Counted from the stretch's first letter, positions 53,569-63,580 are shown. The stretch is DNA of 64,000 bases from Semisulcospira habei (GCA_036245525.1 BTPG01000008.1:34910447-34974446), one strand, 5' to 3'. Notes: generated from the letters alone by a model not told the origin. Translations and numbers: made by a program.

Positions 53569-53624
53569 AATAAACTCTAGGACCGTCAGTGATGCATTGG
53601 GGATGAAAGCTAACTTTGAATAAA
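53569..53624 (+). promoter_or_regulatory. Candidate poly-A signals of the protease gene
   Basis: AATAAA at 53569-53574 and again at 53619-53624, the first clear signals downstream of the stop codon. If used, the 3' UTR would be about 0.85-0.9 kb and contain hairpins B7 and J and element I. Confidence 0.5.
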
Positions 53625-53684
53625 GATGATAGTTGAAATGGTGGTTGTTTTCTTATTTAGTGCAGACTTGCATTTGGCTTGAAG

Positions 53685-53898
53685 TAACCCATTCGACCCC
53701 CGACGCCCTACAGCAGGTGATGGACCGACCATGAAAATTCAAGGGCAGTGTCAGATTAGCTTGGCGTCATCAGGCGCCAAGCTAATCTGGCACTGCCCTT
53801 TAATTTTCATGGTCGATCCATCTCCTGCAACTGGCACATATTTGTTAAGTGGCGCCTCTAAAATTTTAGAAATGCGTTTTTAGGGTTAAATGGGTTAA
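53685..53898. mobile_element. Hairpin family B, copy 8 (TTAA right end)
   Basis: GTAACCCATTCGACCCCCGACG at the left, TTAGGGTTAAATGGGTTAA at the right. Core GTGTCAGATTAGCTTGGCG mirrored by GCCAAGCTAATCTGGCACTG. Confidence 0.9.
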
Positions 53899-54438
53899 CC
53901 TTAAATCCCTTTCACGCCCAGAGCAAAGTTGCCCATATTTTAAAGCAGGGGTGGAAGGGGGTGGGTTTGGGTGGGTAGAGGGAGGGGGTTGGGGGGGGGG
54001 GGGAGCGGGGGCATGGCTAGTTATGCGTTTTCGCGTCTATACCTTTTGCAATAGGAGAATATATTTCTAAATCGGTATCGGGTCAAAGATGGTAGGCTGA
54101 ACCCCTCTACAATAAGCAAAGACCGTAGGTTACGCGCCTTTATAGAGAGGACTAAAGGCACACTTTTGCTGGATCCGTCCGATCATTGCGGCATGCCGCG
54201 ACCTCGTTGCAGTCGTACTGTCGATACCGGATACGTTCCTCAAAATGCGGATGTTAATGAGGCAACTCCATGCGAGCAAGGCCATTCATGAAAATATATA
54301 CGTCCTTTGCAGGAGAGAGAGAGGAATCCAAGGCATGGTCAACGTCCGTGCAATGTTTGACGTTTTTTTGATTTGGGGGTGGGGGTGCCCGGGCTTAGAA
54401 CTTTTACTGTGTCTCTGTCAAAGAGTCAAATACTAAAT

Positions 54439-54536
54439 CCCAGCACGCAAAAGGCTATTGGGCCGAAGTCGGCCGCAGCAGGCTGTGCGCGGGCCCACTG
54501 CGGCCAACCTCGGCTCGATGGTCTTTTGCGATCTAG
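54439..54536. repeat. Hairpin family E, copy 4
   Basis: AGCACGCAAAAGGCTATTGG and GGCTCGATGGTCTTTTGCG; inner GGCCGAAGTCGGCCGCAGCA/GCGGCCAACCTCGGC. Confidence 0.85.
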
Positions 54537-54816
54537 GTCAATGTTCCTTCTTCGTTTCTACATTCAGACTTGGCTGCCAGTGCAGAAGACATAAGCTGTC
54601 GCAGAATGGCCACTTGAACGACACTTTACCAACAACTTCCACCTCACCGCTGCATTGAATTATTGTCGAAACACTTTTCACTTGTAGTGGCGTCCCGTCA
54701 GACGTGATTTTCCTAATGTCCCATCCCTTCCTCCGCATACTTCAGACCGCATTTGTGATCCTCGTGTCAACAGCTTTGCCACCGGCAGAAAAAAGTGTCT
54801 GGCTGTTCTTTAATGT

Positions 54817-54898
54817 TTCCCAGTAAGCAAAAGAGCATCCGGCCGACATCGCTCGCAGCCTGCGTCCGATTGCGGGCCGATCCTCTTTTGCGTACTGG
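54817..54898. repeat. Hairpin family E, copy 5
   Basis: CAGTAAGCAAAAGAGCATCC and GGCCGATCCTCTTTTGCGTACTGG. This copy best shows the family ends (CAGTA.GCAAAAGA). Confidence 0.88.
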
Positions 54899-55004
54899 AT
54901 TTGTACCGGCGTTTATCCGAAAGACGCTACTTGGATAGGTAATTGGGACACAGATACTCCACGTAGCGATTTTTGTCTCCCGCCTTCGATCTGAGACGCA
55001 GGCG

Positions 55005-55320
55005 CGAAGGATGACGTCATAATCAGAGACGAAAGATGACGCCATGATCTGAAACAAAGGCACGAAAGATGACGTTATAATCAGAGCCGAAGGCAAGAAG
55101 GATGACGTTATAATATGAGGTAATCGGGACACACGCCAAGCAGCCTTAAATCTGAGACGACAGGTAGGATGACGTCATAATCGGAGACGAAGGCACGAAG
55201 GATGACGTCATCTTCAGAGACGAACGCATGCGTGAAGGATGACGTGATAATCAGCTACGAGGAAACGAAAGATGACGTCATAATCTGAGTTAATGGCTCG
55301 AAAGATGACAGTCATAGTCG
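55005..55320. repeat. CRE-containing minisatellite, about nine units
   Basis: Units of about 33-37 bases built on GAAGGATGACGTCATAATC.GAGACGAAGGCAC. Exact TGACGTCA palindromes lie at 55012, 55170, 55203 and 55273, with variants at 55037, 55070, 55103, 55240 and 55305. Confidence 0.85.
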
Positions 55321-55499
55321 AAGCGCGGTGTCAGTGTGAGATCAGGGCAAGATAGTTCAAGGGTAGTGTCAGATTAGCGCCAACTGCGTTCACTTCAAAT
55401 TACGGGGATTATTATACAGTATTATCATGTATAATCATGTTCACTGCTAGTGGACGCAGATTGTGCACCCGAAATCATTGTAAATTCAACGTCTAAGAT

Positions 55500-55625
55500 C
55501 CCCAGCCGTCAAAGGAACATGGATAAAAAGTGGTGTCAGCAAGAGGTATAGATCCTCATGAGGATCTATACCTCTTGTAGCTGGGTGGTGTTCAGTTTTT
55601 CTCGGCAGTGAACGGGTGGTTATTT
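55500..55625. repeat. Hairpin family A, copy 14 (GC core deleted)
   Basis: CAAGAGGTATAGATCCTCATG is directly followed by its own reverse complement CATGAGGATCTATACCTCTTG, sharing the central CATG. The GC-rich stem found in other copies is missing. Ends CTCGGCAGTGAACGGGTGGTTA. Confidence 0.9.
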
Positions 55626-55983
55626 TGAGCAATCTTCAGCAGACTGTCTACGTAATCGAGAGATATGTTTACGAGACGAAAATTATAAGTAACAGTTATT
55701 AATGTGCACATTTATGGAATCGGTTTTTCAAATAATTATGTTCTCATGTTGCGGCTTGCAACAGTAGATTTACGTGTGCAAATTTATGGAATCTGTTTTT
55801 TTTTTGGTTGGTTTTTTTTTTTTGTTTTTTTTCAGTGTCGAAGTCTGGCGCCATAGATAGGCCTTTCAAGTGGCTAGTCTGAGGACGAATGAGCCGACAC
55901 TTTGCAGACGCTTTGGGCGGTGTAGCGTATAATGCAAGGACCTTGATATGTGACGCATACAGGTAGGCTGAGGGAGAGAGATC

Positions 55984-56170
55984 CAGCTGCATGAGGCATA
56001 GATCCTCATGAGCCCCCGCAGTTGCGGGGGTTCATGAGGATCTATGCCTCATGCTGACATCACTTTGTATCCGTAGGCGCCCATTACTTACACGGGCGGT
56101 TCTTTCGCTTGGTATTAACAAAGATTTAAAAAATACAATCTGTGCGCCCAGTGGAGGTGAAAGGCTTAAC
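55984..56170. mobile_element. Hairpin family A, copy 15
   Basis: GCATGAGGCATAGATCCTCATGAGCCCCCGC pairs with GCGGGGGTTCATGAGGATCTATGCCTCATGC. The changed outer bases GCATGAGG/CCTCATGC match each other. Right end GGCTTAA. Confidence 0.9.
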
Positions 56171-56384
56171 ATTATTTCCCATATCAATATTGAAAGGGGC
56201 GTATCTGAATCTGGAGTGACGTTATTTACAAGTTCCACTGGCGTCCGACAGAACAAAACCTGATATATTGAAGCAGTCTGGTCCTATGCTGGTATACAGG
56301 GCTGGAAAATTCGGTGGAGATGCTGCTGACTCGACTCGAATAAAACCTCTCCACCTTGCGTTGACGATTTTATTCTCGTCTCCA

Positions 56385-56471
56385 GGGACCAGCTGCATGA
56401 GTGAGCTTCGTCCTGCGAAGCACCTTGCTTAGTGGCGGGCGCAGGACTAAAGCTCACTCATGCAGATGGCC
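56385..56471. repeat. Hairpin family F, copy 3
   Basis: CAGCTGCATGAGTGAGCTTCGTCCTGCG pairs with CGCAGGACTAAAGCTCACTCATGCAG. The left inner arm is deleted, leaving GAAGCACCTTGCTTAGTGGC as loop. Confidence 0.88.
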
Positions 56472-56647
56472 CCACAATCTTCGTGATTAGTCATCTCGCT
56501 CTATTAAGCATCAGGCCGCTCAGTATGACGTAATATGATGTTGAAAAAAAATACATGCGTGTTTATATTTTTCCACAGTTTCAAAATGACTGCAATGTTT
56601 CAAATTACTTCATAGGCTTCAAGACAGCCATTGTTCGGTTGATGTCA

Positions 56648-56715
56648 TTAAACATTTGGCTGTCGATAACGATTTTGGTTGAGGTGATTCCTGCAGGCGA
56701 CAGCCAAAGGGTTAA
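56648..56715. mobile_element. Hairpin family D, copy 4 (TTAA-bounded)
   Basis: TTAAACATTTGGCTGTCG ... CGACAGCCAAAGGGTTAA, 68 bases, with GATTCCTGCAGG near the centre. Confidence 0.88.
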
Positions 56716-57456
56716 AAGGAGACGTATTTTCCATGGTTTCATAATTTTCGCTATATTACATCTTACACTCAAGAAAAACACATATTTTAAGGTAGTTATC
56801 AGCTTATGGACACGATAACTTGAATTTGTAATCTTAAATCTAAATGTCTTCAAAATCGCTACCTACAGCCAAAGGGTTGAAAAAAAAAAGTATTTTTCCA
56901 TGGTTTCAAAATTTTCGCCATTTTACATTTCACACTTATCCCCTTATGGACACGAAAACTTGAATCTTTAATCTTCAATCTAAATGTCTTCAAACACAGA
57001 CATATTGCCTCTTGGTTTCAAAATGATGGCAATATCACAAATTACTTTATATAAAAGCAACCATTTTTAGCTTGTTAAATTACTTCGAGATGAAACTTCT
57101 ATTTTCTCTTTCAATGTTTAAATATTCCACGATTTGAAGTGGAGTGTCATCGGACGTTATGCAAAGCTCCCCAGACACATTTTGCCTTGACGTCAGTCAA
57201 CTGCTGTCCCTGCGTGCTTTCAATGCGTTTCTCTTTACCTTCCGCCCACGCGGTCCAAACTTTTTTGTTTAATGTGGAACAGTGTCAACCCTCCACCCAT
57301 TTCCCGCTTATCACCCCTCCACTCCCCCTCCCCCTCCGCCCCTCTTCTCCACTCATCAAGTTCTTTGCATCCCCTGCATGTCACTGGGCTGGTCCACACG
57401 ACAGTGTGAAAGGCGCTCTGTGCCTGGGATAACAGCCACGTTTTGTTTTATCACCA

Positions 57457-57672
57457 TTAACCCCTTCCCTGCTACTGCACATACATTTTTGTTTCTGAAA
57501 TCGATGTTCGTCCAACGACCATAACCGTCCAAGAAACGTGGATAGAAATAAAATATTGGTGTCAGCAAGAGGCATAGATCCTCATCAGCCCCCGCGACAG
57601 CGGGGGCTGATGAGGATCTATGCCTCTTGCAGTTGGATCGTGCTCGGTTTTTCTCGGCAGTGAACGGGTTAA
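57457..57672. mobile_element. Hairpin family A, copy 16 (complete reference copy)
   Basis: 216 bases from TTAACCCCTTCCCTGC to GGCAGTGAACGGGTTAA. Perfect 37-base-arm stem from GCAAGAGGCATAGATCCTCA to its mirror TGAGGATCTATGCCTCTTGC. Here CATGAGC/GCTCATG has changed to CATCAGC/GCTGATG on both sides at once. Confidence 0.93.
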
Positions 57673-57747
57673 CAGACTACTTCCAAAGTTGCAGAAAGTG
57701 ATTATGAGTCTTATGAGATTTGAAACTTTTTCTCGGCAGTGAAGGGG

Positions 57748-57819
57748 TTATACTCATTGGAAACGCGCGAATAGCCGCGTATCCGTATATATGCGGCATT
57801 TAGATCTCCACTGAGTTAA
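57748..57819. mobile_element. Hairpin family C, copy 2
   Basis: ACTCATTGGAAACGCG with GCCGCGTATCCGTATA; the right arm is partly changed; ends GAGTTAA, sharing that TTAA with the family D copy that follows. Confidence 0.75.
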
Positions 57820-57939
57820 CTCTATGGCTGTCGGTAGCGGTTTTTGTCGCAATAAATTCCTGCAGGAATCATCGAGACAAAAAAAAAACAAAAACAACAA
57901 CAACAAAAAAAACCCCGCTACCAGCAGCCAAAGGATTAA
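57816..57939. mobile_element. Hairpin family D, copy 3 (TTAA-bounded)
   Basis: TTAACTCTATGGCTGTCGGTAGCGG ... CCGCTACCAGCAGCCAAAGGATTAA with central ATTCCTGCAGGAAT. An A-rich stretch has been added in the right arm. Confidence 0.88.
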
Positions 57940-58010
57940 CAGAACTTTGAGTCTTAAGGCCAATATCCGCACATTTGGAAATATTCTTCTGAGAAATTGA
58001 TTGTGGTTTA

Positions 58011-58130
58011 TGAGACAGACTGGACATGCTAGCTCAAGGGCGGTGCCAGAATAGCTTGGCTATTCTGGTACCACCTTTGAATTGTCGTGGTAGATCGATC
58101 TTCTGTTGTAGCTAATATGAGCTAAATGGG
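58011..58130. repeat. Hairpin family B, copy 9
   Basis: CTCAAGGGCGGTGCCAGAATAGC pairs with GCTATTCTGGTACCACCTTTGA. Right end GAGCTAAATGGGTTCA. Confidence 0.85.
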
Positions 58131-58607
58131 TTCATTCGTTATTTGCCCCAAAATGTGATCCCAAAAGTTTGAGTACATATTGATAAAACAGATTATTACC
58201 CGACAGGAAGCAGATTTAGGGATTAAAAAACAAAACAAAAACCGTTTAGCCTACAGAAAAGAAACTTAAAAAAGAGACCTCCAACACGACAGCAGGATAT
58301 TATCAGTTAGGACAGCTCAAGGTGGGAGGGGGGAGCGGGGTGGGGAGGGGGGGAGGGGTAGTGGGTAATTAGTTTTGTACTTGAAGAGACATCAAGCGAA
58401 ACACGTCAGTACTAACCTCGAGTGGCACGGTCAATCTATCTCTAGTGACTTGTTCGCAATGTTAGAATACTTAAAAGAGGACTCTAAACTGTTTAACACG
58501 AAAGCCTCAACTGGAAAATAAAAGAAATATAAGAAAGGCGCATAGAAAACAGCATTAATAAAATCAAAGGCCAGAAGCTTCCGCACAAAATCAATTCTTC
58601 ACACTAC

Positions 58608-59120
58608 ATGGGCGGATCTTGGGGGGGGGGGGAGACTTTAAAAAAAAGAAGCATTTTAACAAAATTTTGGCCTGCGAGGGGCGGGGGGTGTGCGACCCCC
58701 CCCCTCCCGCAGGCCAATGAAAAAAAAGCACCCCCCCCCACACACACACTGCCCCCCCCCCCCCTCCTTGTTTTCAGCGAGAGGTGAGAGTCCTGACACA
58801 TTTGGTGCGCTTATACCCCGGCTCCCCCCCCCCCACCTACCCCGCCAAAATTGTGAAAAAAGTTCCCTACCCCCTTCCCCCCCGCCGATGTTTTCAGCGA
58901 GTGGTGAGAGTCCTGACGCACGTTTAGTGCACTCATACCTTCTCCCCCTCTCCCTCCCCCTCCGCCCCCGCCCCCCCCCCCCTCGCCGTTCTGTTGTTTG
59001 AATTTTCGGCCACTGAAAGACGATCTAGCGTTGGGAGGCCTTTTGTGTAAGGTTGAAGGTTCCAAACAAAATGTTGAAAGCCCCCTTCCCCCTATAGTTA
59101 ACTGATCCGCCGCTGCACTC
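58608..59120 (-). mobile_element. G/C-rich dispersed repeat N, copy 2
   Basis: Read on the minus strand it starts GCGGCGGATCAGTTAACTATAG, then AAAAGGCCTCCCAACGCTAGATCG and GTGGCCGAAAATTC, as in copy 1. A block with TTTTCAGCGAGAGGTGAGAGTCC / TTTTCAGCGAGTGGTGAGAGTCC occurs twice inside. Confidence 0.65.
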
Positions 59121-59392
59121 CATCCACAAGCCCATGAAACCTGTCCGACTTAGAAGGGACTTTGTGGGTTATGGTTCATCCCACATCCCATCTTGTTAGT
59201 CCTTTGCTGAAGCCGTACTGTTATCCGAAGCCCACGATTTTAAATTTTGCCTTCGATCGGTATTCTCCATGGCTGCGTCCCCCCCCCCCCCCCCCACCTT
59301 CCCCCTATTGTAATTTGAACAAGATCTTATTAGAGGTGGCGCCACGTAACAGGCACTCAGACGCCTCCAATAATCATCTGTCGGCCCAACGT

Positions 59393-59515
59393 CGTTCTTC
59401 CCAGTGCGCGAGAGTTCGTCGGGCCAATGTCGGCCGCAGCTGGCCCGCGCACGGCCGTGCGGGGGCCAACTGCGGCCGACGTCGGCCCGAAGACATCGTG
59501 CGCTCTGAGCTACAT
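59393..59515. repeat. Hairpin family E, copy 6
   Basis: CGGGCCAATGTCGGCCGCAG and CTGCGGCCGACGTCGGCCCG with centre CGCGCACGGCCGTGCG. Confidence 0.9.
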
Positions 59516-59577
59516 GTCTGTGCATCGCCTATCTGATGCATCCTCGGTGGACTCCGAAGACTAATAGATGAAGTCGA

Positions 59578-59798
59578 TTAACTCATTCCCTGGCACTGGA
59601 CAAATATTTCGTTGCTGAAATATTTGTTCGTTGAACTACCAAAACGCCACAAACCGTCCGAGGAACGTGGATACAAAATAGACTCAACAAGAGGCATAGA
59701 TCCTCAGTCTTGAGCCACCGCTGTCGAGGGGCTCATGAGGATCTATGTCTCTTGCAGTTGGATCGCGTTCACGTAGTCTCGGCAGTGAAGGACTTTAA
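59578..59798. mobile_element. Hairpin family A, copy 17 (TTAA-bounded)
   Basis: TTAACTCATTCCCTGGCACTGG ... GGCAGTGAAGGACTTTAA. Core with a small insertion (CCTCAGTCTTGAGCCACCGC against GAGGGGCTCATGAGG). Confidence 0.88.
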
Positions 59799-59809
59799 GA
59801 TAGGCATCG

Positions 59810-59890
59810 ATCTGCAGTAGGCAAAGATCATCATGACCACTGACTTGTATGCTGCTATAGGGTTCATGAGGACCTTTTATCTCTTGCTGA
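59810..59890. repeat. Hairpin family A, copy 18 (decayed)
   Basis: GCAGTAGGCAAAGATCATCATGA and GGGTTCATGAGGACCTTTTATCTCTTGCTG; central GC stem lost. Confidence 0.6.
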
Positions 59891-60044
59891 GGAAAGTTAC
59901 ATCTATCGTTTCTAGCCAAAGGAGGCAATTTACTTCGTGGTAGTAAAACGTTTTATGGCTAGCGTTTTAATCTCGAATTTGAAACATTTTGAGAAGTGAG
60001 TAGGTGTTTTTTTTGTGGATTGCATCTTGCACTTTCTAGTTCAG

Positions 60045-60500
60045 ATTGTGCCACCAAGACATCCAAGCTTCTTTCCTGCTCGTGACATACACACTGATCC
60101 GCTCACACTGAAAGTTCCCCGCACTAAACTCTCCACTGTGTAGGCTCACGCGCTTTTTGCCACGTTGGGTCATCCCCATGTAGAATGCACTTCCTCTCTC
60201 CTTGCGGCAGTCGCCATCTCTCCCGGCATTCAAAAGCAATCTTAAAACGTACCTTTTCTCCAAAGCTCATGCATCTGTCTAGCCCTCTATCTTTCAAAGC
60301 TGGCAATTAGTCTTTAATTGTTTTTCATCATCTATCACTGTCAGTATTAAGCCCTCTCAGTTGTGTTTTCGCGTCTCGTTCTTTGTGTCTCTACGTTTAT
60401 AAGCGCTTAGAGCCAGCGTGACAAATGCTGGGTTACAGCACTATATAAATGCTATTATTATTGTTATTATTATTACTGTTATTATTATTATTGTTATTGC

Positions 60501-60573
<73 letters not shown>
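60045..60573 (+). mobile_element. L2-like LINE 3' end with ATT tail
   Basis: A broken coding end (TRRECTFYMG-like reverse frames are noise; the plus strand shows FKSNLKTYLFSKAHASV with frame breaks) is followed by a 3' UTR with AAGCGCTTAGAGCC and GCACTATATAAATGC, then a long ATT repeat from about 60449. That terminal structure is typical of L2-type LINEs. Confidence 0.7.
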
Positions 60574-60638
60574 CTATGTACTCTTCACTGGGTCGTACAT
60601 CTATGTCTTAATCCCTTAGCTAATCTCTTTGAACCTTC

Positions 60639-60852
60639 TTAACTCATTCTACCCCAAGACCGAAATCCTTAAATTTTGCCGTTGTCCTCTGAAGACTGCA
60701 TTGCAGTGCAGGACACAGATCGACCATGATAGTTCAAGGGTGATGCCAGAATAGCTTGGCGCCTATCGGCGCCAAGCTATTCTGGCATCACCCTTGAACT
60801 ATGGTGGTCGATCCTTATCTTCCCGTGGTGTGTCTGGGGTAGAATGAGTTAA
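60639..60852. mobile_element. Hairpin family B, copy 10 (complete, TTAA-bounded)
   Basis: TTAACTCATTCTACCCCAAG ... GGGGTAGAATGAGTTAA. Core TAGTTCAAGGGTGATGCCAG and GCTTGGCGCCTATCGGCGCCAAGC, essentially perfect. Confidence 0.93.
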
Positions 60853-60938
60853 AGGAGCATATACTGAGATCCAAAACGTAACCTCATTCTTGCGCAGACA
60901 AGATTAGTAACTGCCTTCATGACCTGCAAGTCCATTTT

Positions 60939-60990
60939 GTTGAAAAGCGAGATTTTCATTGTATTACAAATGAAAATCTCGCTTTTCACA
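60939..60990. repeat. Short perfect palindrome
   Basis: TGAAAAGCGAGATTTTCATT pairs with AATGAAAATCTCGCTTTTCA around GTATTAC. Confidence 0.85.
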
Positions 60991-61203
60991 GAAAGGTACT
61001 TACTGTCTTTTGCCTTCATAGAGCAGAGTTTACATCTGTGTTCCTCGAGGTCCTATAGAGAGTTCCAGCCACAGATTCCGAGTGCATGTCACAGATAACA
61101 GACCGCTATGGTCGCATATATCATCACACGGGTTCAGCTTTGGGAATGGGGTGTTTGCACAAGTTCCCGAAATATCACCGTCTCTTCCATTGCCATCTGC
61201 GGA

Positions 61204-61303
61204 AGACAGATCGACCATGATAGGTCAAGGATAGTACCTGATTAGCTTGGCGCCTAGGGCGTCAAGTGAATCAGATATTACCCTTGAACCATCACAGTCG
61301 ACA
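61204..61303. repeat. Hairpin family B, copy 11
   Basis: GATCGACCATGATAGGTCAAGG at the left, CCCTTGAACCATCACAGTCGAC at the right, with mismatched inner arms. Confidence 0.82.
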
Positions 61304-61435
61304 TGTCCCTTATTATCGTGACGTGATTCTTGTCAGGCGATTCCAAAATATGAATAATTTGGCACTGGATATAGAAGATTTGTCGACCTCCGCCGCAGAG
61401 TTGTGAAACCTCGCTAATTGTAAATCCTAGGCGAG

Positions 61436-61439
<4 letters not shown>

Positions 61440-61472
<33 letters not shown>
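61440..61472. repeat. Poly-A run
   Basis: About 33 A. No retroposon ending is recognised upstream. Confidence 0.95.
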
Positions 61473-61474
<2 letters not shown>

Positions 61475-61726
61475 AGCCAAGACCCCGAGATACGTGATAT
61501 CGTCCACGCTCAAATCCTAATCAGCATAAATAACCAGCACCCGCCGCAGAGAACCTCCTCCGTAGAACACACGTCCCTCTGAAGCATTGTGGAATATTTT
61601 TCTGTTTGAGATTACCGATTTATTCTTATGTTGCAGATGTAGAACGATGCAAAAACCCACCCTCATTCATTTTTAATTAAAAAAAATTCTTATTTTTATT
61701 AGTAGGGGGTCATACTTTTTGCTGTT

Positions 61727-61870
61727 GTGTGACGCCTGTGACTGAGTTTGCGCGTTATTCGTCCATGAACGACCGTTTTTAGTTGGAGAGGGGAGGTGCC
61801 GAGCTCGGCACCTCCCCACTCTAACTGTAAACCGTCAGCGGACGGATAACCCGTTAACGTCACAGACGTC
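61727..61870. repeat. Hairpin family G
   Basis: Perfect centre GGGGAGGTGCCGAGCTCGGCACCTCCCC, with outer arms TGACGCCTGTGAC/GTCACAGACGTC, CGTTATTCGTCC/GGACGGATAACC and CGTTTTTAGTTGGAG/CTCTAACTGTAAACCG. Confidence 0.88.
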
Positions 61871-62380
61871 TTGACCTCTTAACTATCACTCTTTTTCTCT
61901 GAATAATAAAAGCAAAAACGCAAGCCCACGCACACACACATACACTCACACACACTCAAACACGCACCAGCTTGTTATTTCCTTTACTTTCTATACTGTC
62001 TCACGAGATCTAGCACTTTGCCTGACGTGCCCCGTAATTGTTGTGTCATCGGCTAGCAAAAGGGAACAAATGTAGTATGACAACATCATTATTTTTATCC
62101 GCTCCAGCGAAAATGTCAAATTTCTTGCCATCTTCTTCTCATTCATAACAGTCCCCCCTCCCCTCGCCACCCAAACAACAAGAGACATAGTCATTCGATC
62201 CTCAAGGACTCAGGAAAATTGGTTTCTTTTGGCAATTTTCTGTTGGAATCTGCCCCACACCGTATTATATATACATTCTACCTGTGTATATTAACTGACT
62301 TTTTTTTTTTCTTTTATTCAGAGTCTGATTTTTATGTGACAGGAAATTAGACGCAATGTGCGGGGAAGGGATGGTGTGTG

Positions 62381-62594
62381 TTAACCCTTTTAGCCCCAAG
62401 GTCCCATTTCTCAAATTTTGGAGGTGTTGCCTAATGACTATGTACCAGTTGCAGGAGATGGATTGACCATGATAATTTAAGGGTAGTTCCAGATTAGCTT
62501 GGCGCCTGTAGGCGCCAAGCTAATCTGGCACTACCCTTAAATTATCATGGTCAATCCATCTCCTGCTGTAGGGACTCGGGGCTAAATGGGTTAA
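62381..62594. mobile_element. Hairpin family B, copy 12 (complete reference copy)
   Basis: 214 bases from TTAACCCTTTTAGCCCC to GGGGCTAAATGGGTTAA. Arms of about 70 bases around GCTTGGCGCCTGTAGGCGCCAAGC; only a few mismatches. Confidence 0.94.
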
Positions 62595-62698
62595 AGTAGT
62601 GTGTGATTGTGTGTGTGTCTGAGAGAGAGTGTGCGTGCTCTTGTGCATTGTGCATGCGCAGTGAGTCCAGTGTTTTTTTCAGGGCTCTTTATAAAAAC

Positions 62699-62699
<1 letters not shown>

Positions 62700-62753
<54 letters not shown>

Positions 62754-62870
62754 TACTATCATCGTCATCATCAATCATCATCATCAACCATCATCCATCA
62801 TCATCCATCATCATCAATAATCATCATCAATCAACATCATCATCATTATTATCATCATTATTATTATTAA
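62700..62870. repeat. (ATT)n and (ATC)n
   Basis: About 18 ATT units, then an irregular ATC/ATCATT tract. Confidence 0.95.
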
Positions 62871-62990
62871 TTTAAAAGCACTCTGATACATAGAGCAGCA
62901 GAGGTTTCGAAGATTACGAAGACAGTCGCCGTAGCTTCACCCTTTGACTGCCAGTGGCAGTGGACGCAGGTCGTGTTTCTGAAATCTTCA

Positions 62991-63209
62991 TTAACCCCTT
63001 CCCTGCCAGTGGACGCAGATTATATTTCTGAAATCTGTGTTAATTTTACACCAAAGATCCCCAGCCGTTCAAGAAAAATGGATACAAAACGCTATCAGCA
63101 AGAGGCATAGATCCTCATGAGCCACCGCAACTGCCGGGGGGGCTCATGAGAATCTATGCCCTTTGTAGGTGGATTGTGTTCAGGTTTTGTCGACAATAAA
63201 GGGGGTTAA
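62991..63209. mobile_element. Hairpin family A, copy 19 (TTAA-bounded)
   Basis: TTAACCCCTTCCCTGCCAGTGG ... CAATAAAGGGGGTTAA. Core GCCACCGCAACTGCCGGGGGGGC with mismatches. Confidence 0.88.
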
Positions 63210-63371
63210 TTCAAAGCAAAAAGAATGCAGCCGTCCAAGGGACATAGATACAAAGCGATGTCAGAAAGAGGCGTAGATCCTCAGGAGCCCCCGCAACTGC
63301 GGGGGCTCATGAGGATCTATGCATCTTGCACGTGAGTTCTGCTCGTCGTGTTCCGGGATTGAATGAGTTAA
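63209..63371. mobile_element. Hairpin family A, copy 20
   Basis: AGGCGTAGATCCTCAGGAGCCCCCGCAACTGCGGGGGCTC forms the core. Right end GGGATTGAATGAGTTAA. Directly abuts copy 19. Confidence 0.85.
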
Positions 63372-63401
63372 GGACACTCGCCCTTCAAGACAGTCGGCAG
63401 A

Positions 63402-63580
63402 ATGATCGGCCATGATAGTTTACTCATTCGAGACGTGCGCCTCCGGATACGCGGCATAAGCCGCGTATCCGGAGGCGGCACCTCCCGAATGAGTTAAAAG
63501 GTAGTGCCGGGTTAGCTTCCCCCTACTGAAAAGGTGCCAAGCTAATCTGGTACTACCGTTGAACTGTCAAAGCCGATCCA
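63402..63580. mobile_element. Hairpin family B, copy 13, split by a family C hairpin
   Basis: GATCGGCCATGATAG stands left of the insertion and AAGGTAGTGCCGGGTTAGC right of it. The other arm is GCCAAGCTAATCTGGTACTACC and GAACTGTCAAAGCCGATC. Confidence 0.85.
63420..63497. mobile_element. Hairpin family C, copy 4, inserted in a family B copy
   Basis: TTACTCATTCGAGACGTGCG ... CCTCCCGAATGAGTTAA with perfect inner arms CCTCCGGATACGCGG/CCGCGTATCCGGAGG. It occupies the TTTAA-like site of the host arm (compare ATAATTTAAGGGTAG at 62475). Confidence 0.88.
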
